Positions 57,953 to 64,000 of a stretch of DNA of 64,000 nucleotides are shown here, one piece after another. The position numbers and the translations under genes were made by a program. The stretch covers positions 62,001 through 126,000 of the forward strand of contig NZ_LROZ01000006.1 in assembly GCF_001549985.1 (NCBI RefSeq), in the 5' to 3' direction. The stretch comes from Myroides odoratus. Lineage in GTDB: Bacteria > Bacteroidota > Bacteroidia > Flavobacteriales > Flavobacteriaceae. The notes beneath the pieces are model-generated. The model saw only the letters and a program-made list of their open reading frames with translations. It made no database searches and was not told where the DNA came from. How positions within the stretch are numbered: the stretch's first letter is position 1; each line of letters begins with the position of its first letter.

Positions 57953-59233
57953 ATGTTATATCAAAGAAGTAGTCAGCTTTTTGCAGAAGCTGAAAAAGTT
58001 ATTCCTGGTGGAGTAAACTCACCAGTTAGAGCATTCAAATCTGTTGGAGGAACTCCTATATTTGTTAAAGAAGCTAAGGGAGCTTATTTGTATGATGTGG
58101 ATGGGAATAGACTTGTCGATTATATTAATTCGTGGGGGCCGATGTTGTTGGGACACGCGTATCCACCTGTGGTAGATGCGGTAATTGAAAAAGCGAAAAA
58201 AGGGACTTCTTTTGGTATGCCAACAGAGATTGAAACGGAAATTGCAGCTTTGGCAGTATCTATGGTGCCAAATATTGATAAAATACGCTTTGTGAACTCA
58301 GGTACAGAAGCGTGTATGAGTGCAATTCGCCTCGCGAGAGGTTATACGGATAGAGAAAAGATCATTAAATTCAAAGGATGTTATCATGGGCATTCTGACT
58401 CTTTTTTAATTCAAGCAGGTAGTGGAGCTGTAACATTTGGTTCGCCAAATAGCCCGGGTGTAACCCAAGGAACGGCAAAAGATACGTTATTAGCTACGTA
58501 TAATGATTTAGCAAATGTCGCTTCTATTTTAGAAGCCAATAAAGGAGAAGTAGCGGCTATTATTATTGAGCCTGTTGCAGGAAATATGGGATGTATTCCT
58601 CCGAAAGCTGGTTTCTTAGAAGGATTACGTCAATTATGTGATACTCATGGAACGTTGTTGATTTTTGACGAAGTAATGACAGGGTTTCGCTTAGCACGTG
58701 GTGGAGCGCAAGAATTATTTGGCGTCCGAGCAGACTTGGTTACTTTTGGGAAAGTAATTGGTGGTGGATTACCAGTAGGAGCTTTCGCTGGTTCAGCTCA
58801 AGTAATGGATTATTTAGCTCCTGTTGGACCAGTGTATCAAGCAGGAACCTTATCAGGAAATCCTTTAGCAATGGCTGCGGGATTGGCGATGTTACAAGCA
58901 ATTAATAATGATTTAGCGGTGTTTACACGCCTGGAAGAAAAAACAGCTTATTTAGAACAAGGAATACGCCGTGTATTGGAAGCAAAGCAAATAAAATATA
59001 CGATTAACCGTGTAGGATCAATGATTTCTGTGTTCTTTGATGAACGTGAAGTAGTTGATTTTGATACAGCAGGTTATGGAAATAACGATCAGTTTAAAAC
59101 ATTTTTCCACGGTCTGTTAAAAGAAGGAGTATACATCGCTCCATCTTCTTATGAAACGTGGTTTATTACGGATGCTTTGACCTATGAAGATTTAGACTTT
59201 ACGATTCAAGCGGTTGATAAAGTATTCGCTTAA
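57953..59233 (+). CDS. hemL: Glutamate-1-semialdehyde 2,1-aminomutase
   Basis: A 426-aa PLP enzyme making 5-aminolevulinate in the C5 heme pathway. Motifs are [18 protein letters not shown] near the start, [32 protein letters not shown] and the PLP lysine in [16 protein letters not shown] (about 264-265). Length is standard. It is in a tight unit with the lipoprotein gene before it and closed by a very long hairpin. Confidence 0.97.
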   Translation: MLYQRSSQLFAEAEKVIPGGVNSPVRAFKSVGGTPIFVKEAKGAYLYDVDGNRLVDYINSWGPMLLGHAYPPVVDAVIEKAKKGTSFGMPTEIETEIAALAVSMVPNIDKIRFVNSGTEACMSAIRLARGYTDREKIIKFKGCYHGHSDSFLIQAGSGAVTFGSPNSPGVTQGTAKDTLLATYNDLANVASILEANKGEVAAIIIEPVAGNMGCIPPKAGFLEGLRQLCDTHGTLLIFDEVMTGFRLARGGAQELFGVRADLVTFGKVIGGGLPVGAFAGSAQVMDYLAPVGPVYQAGTLSGNPLAMAAGLAMLQAINNDLAVFTRLEEKTAYLEQGIRRVLEAKQIKYTINRVGSMISVFFDEREVVDFDTAGYGNNDQFKTFFHGLLKEGVYIAPSSYETWFITDALTYEDLDFTIQAVDKVFA

Positions 59234-59240
59234 GAATACG

Positions 59241-59298
59241 ATTATAGCATAAAAAAAGGTTCTTTTACTCGTAAAAGAACCTTTTTTTATGCTATAAT
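59241..59298. terminator. 28-bp perfect hairpin between hemL and rnhB
   Basis: Bases 59241-59268 are the exact inverted complement of 59271-59298, leaving only TC between (a few pairs must open). It has A and T tracts on both sides and serves hemL and the convergent rnhB, whose stop codon (59292-59294) is inside the right arm. Confidence 0.92.
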
Positions 59299-59891
59299 TC
59301 TAATTTTAACTGGTCGGGTAAAAGTTTGAATGATTTTCGATGATATTTACAAGGACCGTATTCTAAAATTGCTTTTCGGTGTTCTTGTGTGGGGTATCCT
59401 TTATTTTTTTTCCAATTGTACATAGGAAATTCTTCGTGTATTTGATTCATATAATCATCACGGTAGGTTTTGGCTAATACAGATGCAGCAGCTAAACTGA
59501 GATATTTGGCATCTCCTTTGACAATGCACTGATGAGGAATAGAGGGAATAGGAGTGAATTTATTTCCGTCTACGATTAAGAAATCAGGTATAGGGCGCAG
59601 TTGATGTACACTTTCATGCATGGCTTTTATCGCAGCATGTAAGATGTTTAATTCTTCAATAACATCTTCGTGTAAATGAGTTACGCCATAACTTAGGGCC
59701 TGCTCTTCAATAATGCTTCTTAAGGCATACCGATTTTTAGCCGAAAGTTGTTTGGAATCATTCAAGATTTCATTGGCGAAATCTGGAGGTAGGATGACAG
59801 CTGCAGCAGTTACTGGTCCAGCAATACAACCTCTACCAGCTTCATCTGTTCCGGCTTCATATTGTGATTCTGAAAAATGATGGATTAACAT
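59292..59891 (-). CDS. rnhB: Ribonuclease HII
   Basis: A 199-aa enzyme that cuts RNA in RNA-DNA hybrids. The first active-site segment [14 protein letters not shown] carries the DE pair; later FLIVDGN and the Asp in [14 protein letters not shown] complete the set. The frame is open to an ATG at 59972, but a promoter (TACCTTTG, minus, 59910-59917) lies between, 18 nt before the ATG at 59891, so the shorter form is chosen. Confidence 0.95.
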   Translation of the reverse strand: MLIHHFSESQYEAGTDEAGRGCIAGPVTAAAVILPPDFANEILNDSKQLSAKNRYALRSIIEEQALSYGVTHLHEDVIEELNILHAAIKAMHESVHQLRPIPDFLIVDGNKFTPIPSIPHQCIVKGDAKYLSLAAASVLAKTYRDDYMNQIHEEFPMYNWKKNKGYPTQEHRKAILEYGPCKYHRKSFKLLPDQLKLEL

Positions 59892-59909
59892 AAGCGAAAA
59901 TATGAAGAA

Positions 59910-59938
59910 CAAAGGTAAGGTTCTCCAAGGGAATCCAA
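59910..59938 (-). promoter_or_regulatory. Promoter of rnhB
   Basis: On the minus strand TTG (59936-59938), an 18-nt spacer and TACCTTTG (59910-59917). The spacer is one short of the usual 19-21. Confidence 0.55.
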
Positions 59939-59972
59939 AGGCTGAAAAGGTAATATTTGCTAAGAAATACAT

Positions 59973-60303
59973 TAAATAAATCCTAACAACTTAAAATTTA
60001 ACATTTGATGAAAGTGGTGGCCTTTTGTTGTGTTTTTTCTTTATGTATTGATAACTAGTTTGTTGTGTTTTTCTATAGAAATGTGAGCGATTTTGATGTT
60101 GTTAAATGTGAAGAGAATGATAAGGCTTTATTAAGTTTTTTGATGAAAGGTGGTGTGTGAATTATTTGAATTTTTAATTTGTTTTTTTATCGATTTATTT
60201 TTTTTTATATAATTTCATTGGTTTTATTTCTATTCTTTAGTAATTCATTGGTTTGTTTCTAGTTAATGATAGGGAAAGTTAACTTCGTTTTAGTTTAGTT
60301 TTT
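59973..60303. other. AT-rich intergenic region upstream of susC-like gene
   Basis: About 330 nt without a gene. It is rich in T, with two 8-10 nt T tracts around 60181-60208. No hairpin or second ORF was seen apart from the promoter at its right end. Confidence 0.55.
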
Positions 60304-60311
60304 TATGTTTG
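60304..60311 (+). promoter_or_regulatory. -7 element of the susC-like gene
   Basis: TATGTTTG matches TAnnTTTG and ends 25 nt before the ATG. No -33 TTG at standard distance, which may indicate activator control. Confidence 0.45.
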
Positions 60312-60336
60312 CGAACTAACTAATTCAATTTAAATA

Positions 60337-63300
60337 ATGAGATCAAAGTTAAAATGGACTTTAGTGCTATTTATGGCACTATTTGTGCAATTTTCATTCG
60401 CTCAGGAAAAAACGCTAAAAGGGGTTGTGACTGAGGATGGATTCCCTTTACCTGGGGCTACGGTTGTTATTAAAGGAACAACAATGGGTACTCAAACCGA
60501 TTTAGATGGAAACTATTCCATTAAAGTAAAAGAAGGAGAAGTAGTATCTTTTTCTTTTATTGGTTTAAAAGATGTTACATATAAAGTAGGTGCAGCTAAT
60601 ACTTACAATGTAACGATGACAGCAGTAGAAGATATGTTAGAAGAGGTTGTTGTTTTAGCTTATGGACAAGTTAAGACAAAGAACCAAGTAACAGGAAATG
60701 CAGTTGCTATTAAAGGAGATGCAGTAGCTGCTACGCCAATGGCTTCTGCAGATCAAGCTTTACAAGGACGTGTTGCAGGTTTACAAATGTCAGCTTCTTC
60801 TGGTTCACCAGGGGCAAAGCAAAATATTCGTATTCGTGGACGTAACTCTATGACCGCTACGAATGAACCATTGTATGTAATTGATGGTATTCCAATGTAT
60901 GATGGTGACTTTTCAGGAGGAAATCAAGGAACAGATTCGCCTTCAACATCTTTGTCTTTATTGGCAACTATTAACCCTGCAGATATTGAATCAATGACTG
61001 TATTGAAAGATGCAGGTGCAACTGCTGTATATGGAGCACGTGGTACAAATGGGGTTATCTTGATTACAACAAAACGCGGTAAATCAGGAGCGACAAAATT
61101 CAATTTTAGTACACGTGTAGGTTTCCAAAATAACGCAGTAAAAGGGCCTCGTTTATTGTCTTCAAATGAGAAAGAAGAAATTTTCTTAGATGGATTGTAT
61201 AATACGTTTGGAGGTCAAGGAACTGTATTTACACGTGAGCAAGCTGGAGATTATGCTTTGGCTAACTATTCTAAATCAGGTAATTATGGTAATTGGGTAG
61301 CTGCAGGTCGTCCGGATAATGATTGGGGAGATTATGTGAAAAATGCAGATGCTCCATTGACAAGTATTAACTTCTCTGCAACAGGAGGAAGTGAGCGTCA
61401 TAATTTCTATGCTTCATTATCTCATGATAAAATAGAAAGTACAGTGATTGGATCAGATTTTAGACGTATTGGAGCTTCCTTGAGCTTTATGCAAAAAATT
61501 ACGGATAAAGTTGAATTCAATACAAGTATTAAAGTTACAAATACCAAACAAAATGGTATTTCTGAAGGAGGAGCTTATTTCTCAAACCCGAACTATATTA
61601 AGTTAGTAATGAACCCTTGGAACCCTTTATACAATGAAGATGGTTCTTACTTCTTGCCTAATTCAGGATATCATAATGTGGTTTATACAACTAAACATAA
61701 CCAAACATTAAATGATGTAACACGTGTAATTAATTCTAACTCGATTAGTTATGCTATTACAGATAACTTGAAGTTTACTTCTTCTATGGCAATTGACTAT
61801 ACATTAGCTGATTTCTCAGAGTATAGAAACCCTGTTCATGGAGATGGTAAAAACTATGGTGGTACAGCTGCTAAAGCGGTTAGAAATAACTTCAATTATG
61901 TAGCACAGAATGGATTAGATTATAAATTCTATTTAGGAGAAAATCACCAATTTAACACTAAAGTATTAGTTGAATACCAAAAATCAAAACGCCGTTTCTT
62001 AGAAGGATCTGGGCAAATTGTATTGGATGGATTTAATTCTTTAGCTGCTGCAGCTGCTAATAAAGATGCAGCTTATGACTTCTTAGATGATGCTAACTTA
62101 GGTTACGTGGGAATTATCAACTATAACTACCAAAATAGATTCTTAGTTGACTTAACAGGTAGACGTGAAGGGTCATCTAAATTTACAGATAGAATTGGTT
62201 ATTTCTATTCAGTAGGTGGGGCTTGGAATATGCATTTAGAAAATTGGATGGCTCATCAATCTACAATTTCAACGATGCGTTTTAGAGGATCATACGGAAC
62301 AAATGGTAACTCTCAAATTAATCCAAACCAATATGTACGTCGCGCAGACATCGTTTCTTATGATGGTGAAGCAGCTTTAATCCCTGTTCAAATTGGTGGA
62401 CCAATTGGATGGGAGAAACAACAAAAGATGGACTTTGGTTTCATGTTAGGTATGTTTGAAGATCGTATCACTTTGGGAGCTACATATTTTGAGAGTAAAA
62501 CAAGTGACTTATTGTACAAGAAAACATTGTCGAAAATGTCTGGATTTGAATCTCAAATGATGAACATGGGAGCAATGAACAATCGTGGTATTGAGCTTGA
62601 ATTAAATGCAGATATCGTAAGATCAAAGGATTTCAATATTTCAGTTGGTGCTAACTTCGGTACTGTTCGTAATAGAATTACAGAAATGCCTGTTATTGAT
62701 GGGATAGAAATGGAGGATTACAAATCATACACAGCGGATGTTAGAGGACATGCTGTTGCTGAATGGTATATGCCTGATTGGGCTGGTGTTGATGCTCAAA
62801 CAGGTCAGCCGATGTGGTTCGATAAAGACAACAATACTACTTCAGACTATTCTAAAGCAGAGTCAAGATTCCAAGGAGCAAGTGCTTTACCGAAATTTAC
62901 AGGAGGTGCTAATTTACACGTAGATTATAAAGGATTCTTCTTAGATGGTATGTTTACTTTTGCAGGAGGACATAAAGTATACGAACAATATGCTTTCAAA
63001 ACTGCTGGAACAACAAGTGCTCTTGTTTCTTCAAATGCTTCTTCTGAAATGTTAGACAGATGGCAAAAACCTGGAGATATTACAGATGTGCCAATCGTTC
63101 AGTACAAAGCGACAGGTGGAAATGTTAATTTTACTAGCCCATCTTCAAGATTTTTACACGATGGTGATTATATTCGATTGAGAAATGTAACCTTAGGGTA
63201 TAACTTTAATCCAGAAATCCTTAGAACATTGAAAGTAGATGGTTTATCGCTTTCTGTAATTGGTACTAACTTATGGACTTGGGTTAAAGATAAAGGATTG

Positions 63301-63393
63301 AAATACGATCCAGAAGTAGATGCTTCAGGGTATGTAAATGTGGCTACTCCACCTGTGAAATCAATTGTATTCTCACTTAATGTTAAGTTTTAA
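60337..63393 (+). CDS. SusC/RagA-family TonB-linked outer membrane protein
   Basis: A 1018-aa outer-membrane transporter. The signal peptide MRSKLKWTLVLFMALFVQFS ends near FAQ23. A carboxypeptidase-regulatory-like domain (about 27-105) is followed by the TonB/plug domain with VYGARGTNGVILITTK (about 230-245), the SusC signature. The barrel ends in the usual C-terminal Phe (VFSLNVKF). It works with the SusD-like lipoprotein that starts 6 nt after. The cargo (glycan or peptide) is unknown, and no sigma/anti-sigma pair or hydrolase is visible. Confidence 0.94.
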   Translation: MRSKLKWTLVLFMALFVQFSFAQEKTLKGVVTEDGFPLPGATVVIKGTTMGTQTDLDGNYSIKVKEGEVVSFSFIGLKDVTYKVGAANTYNVTMTAVEDMLEEVVVLAYGQVKTKNQVTGNAVAIKGDAVAATPMASADQALQGRVAGLQMSASSGSPGAKQNIRIRGRNSMTATNEPLYVIDGIPMYDGDFSGGNQGTDSPSTSLSLLATINPADIESMTVLKDAGATAVYGARGTNGVILITTKRGKSGATKFNFSTRVGFQNNAVKGPRLLSSNEKEEIFLDGLYNTFGGQGTVFTREQAGDYALANYSKSGNYGNWVAAGRPDNDWGDYVKNADAPLTSINFSATGGSERHNFYASLSHDKIESTVIGSDFRRIGASLSFMQKITDKVEFNTSIKVTNTKQNGISEGGAYFSNPNYIKLVMNPWNPLYNEDGSYFLPNSGYHNVVYTTKHNQTLNDVTRVINSNSISYAITDNLKFTSSMAIDYTLADFSEYRNPVHGDGKNYGGTAAKAVRNNFNYVAQNGLDYKFYLGENHQFNTKVLVEYQKSKRRFLEGSGQIVLDGFNSLAAAAANKDAAYDFLDDANLGYVGIINYNYQNRFLVDLTGRREGSSKFTDRIGYFYSVGGAWNMHLENWMAHQSTISTMRFRGSYGTNGNSQINPNQYVRRADIVSYDGEAALIPVQIGGPIGWEKQQKMDFGFMLGMFEDRITLGATYFESKTSDLLYKKTLSKMSGFESQMMNMGAMNNRGIELELNADIVRSKDFNISVGANFGTVRNRITEMPVIDGIEMEDYKSYTADVRGHAVAEWYMPDWAGVDAQTGQPMWFDKDNNTTSDYSKAESRFQGASALPKFTGGANLHVDYKGFFLDGMFTFAGGHKVYEQYAFKTAGTTSALVSSNASSEMLDRWQKPGDITDVPIVQYKATGGNVNFTSPSSRFLHDGDYIRLRNVTLGYNFNPEILRTLKVDGLSLSVIGTNLWTWVKDKGLKYDPEVDASGYVNVATPPVKSIVFSLNVKF

Positions 63394-63399
63394 AAAGTT

Positions 63400-64000
63400 A
63401 TGAAAAAGATTATATTTTCAATTTTAGCAGTAACGTTATTGTCTTCTGGACTTACTAGTTGTTCAGATGATCGATTAGACGCTACTTTAGAAGGGGCTCG
63501 TGATATTGAAGCGAAACCCCTTGAAACGCTAACGGATTTGCGTGCAGCTGTATCTGGTGCTTACTATCGAATGGTAAATGCAGCTTATTACGGTCGTGAT
63601 ATTATCGTGTACAGTGAAGTTAGAGGAGATAATGCTTATGCAGCGGCTGGTTTTTCTAACCGTTTCCAAAATGTATCAGGATTCGATTTGACACCTACTC
63701 ATGCATTCCCTGCAGATACTTGGAAGAAAATTTACGAGGTAATCAGTTCAGCGAATTTAGCGATTGGATCGAATATCAAAACAGGAAATGAAACTGATAT
63801 TAAACAAGGAAAAGCTGAGGCTTTCGCTATTCGTGCTTTAGCTCACTTTGATTTATTGCGTATTTATGGTCAACAATATGTAGATGACCAAGGATTAGAT
63901 GCATTAGGTATTCCTTATATTACTCGATTCGGAGAATTAGATATGAAAAACTATAACCGTATTTCAGTAAGAGAGGTTAGAGATAATATCTATAAGGATT
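63400..64000 (+). CDS. SusD/RagB-family lipoprotein, 3'-truncated by window edge
   Basis: The first 200 codons of a SusD-like lid lipoprotein. The signal peptide ends LTSC (lipidated Cys about 21), followed by SDDRLDATLEG, an acidic export-type sequence. The helical pattern of the family is visible: LTDLRAAVSGAYYRMVN, WKKIYEVISSANLAI and AFAIRALAHFDLLRIYGQQY, the last being the most conserved SusD stretch. It follows the susC-like gene by 6 nt. The end lies beyond the window. Confidence 0.92.
   Translation, partial: MKKIIFSILAVTLLSSGLTSCSDDRLDATLEGARDIEAKPLETLTDLRAAVSGAYYRMVNAAYYGRDIIVYSEVRGDNAYAAAGFSNRFQNVSGFDLTPTHAFPADTWKKIYEVISSANLAIGSNIKTGNETDIKQGKAEAFAIRALAHFDLLRIYGQQYVDDQGLDALGIPYITRFGELDMKNYNRISVREVRDNIYKD

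Noticed and set aside
59892-59972. N-terminal extension of RNase HII
   Set aside because: The extra 27 hydrophobic residues are not part of the family, and the promoter box lies within them.

Overview
The window is a chromosomal segment of a low-GC Bacteroidota of the Flavobacteriia type, most like Myroides. The evidence is a gldK-gldL-gldM-gldN cluster (gliding/type IX secretion core), a SusC/SusD pair, GSCFA, DUF4230 and DUF4136 proteins, a primary sigma factor without region 1.1, and promoters of the Bacteroidota type (TTG, 19-21 nt, TAnnTTTG). A Myroides-like trimethylamine monooxygenase also fits. The genus is an inference; no rRNA is present.

Layout. 1-8 kb: the end of pnp, a ketopantoate reductase, a small membrane protein, a long hairpin-rich leader followed by trimethylamine monooxygenase (tmm), rpoD, and lysS on the minus strand. 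7.8-9.5 kb: a 54-aa Pmp3-family peptide, lipB and rpe. 9.5-16.4 kb, all minus: miaB, a sigma-54 activator, lptE, a TPR-like protein, secG, then groS-groL. 16.9-25.4 kb, plus: topA, an arginase-fold protein that lacks most metal ligands, then gldKLMN. 25.4-30.3 kb: an FAD oxidoreductase, an ABC-F ATPase, a secreted protein and an SseB-TPR fusion.

30.3-35.9 kb is an accessory-looking module of six genes (quinone reductase-like, alpha/beta hydrolase, NADPH oxidoreductase, AraC regulator, JAMM-like secreted protein, peroxiredoxin). It lies between two direct copies of a roughly 161-bp unit, each holding an identical initiator tRNA-Met gene with its own promoter and terminator. 36-49.7 kb: a CatB/Vat-like acetyltransferase, era, der, an outer-membrane beta-barrel protein, a minus-strand operon (M23 peptidase, MerR regulator, LemA, two TPM proteins), alaS, GSCFA and DUF4230 proteins. 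49.7-64 kb: an aromatic amino acid hydroxylase with an internal insertion and a long C-terminal region, a surface-type lipoprotein, hutU with a DUF4136 lipoprotein, a PLP enzyme, a LysM glucosaminidase, hemL, rnhB, and a SusC/SusD pair cut off by the window end.

Most of the region is housekeeping. The parts most worth a second look are the structured tmm leader, the degenerate arginase next to the T9SS operon, the tRNA-flanked module, an inverted repeat in front of gldK, and a recurrent promoter-to-start spacing. I saw no CRISPR array, transposase, integrase, rRNA or recognisable riboswitch. All family calls come from reading motifs; no database search was run.
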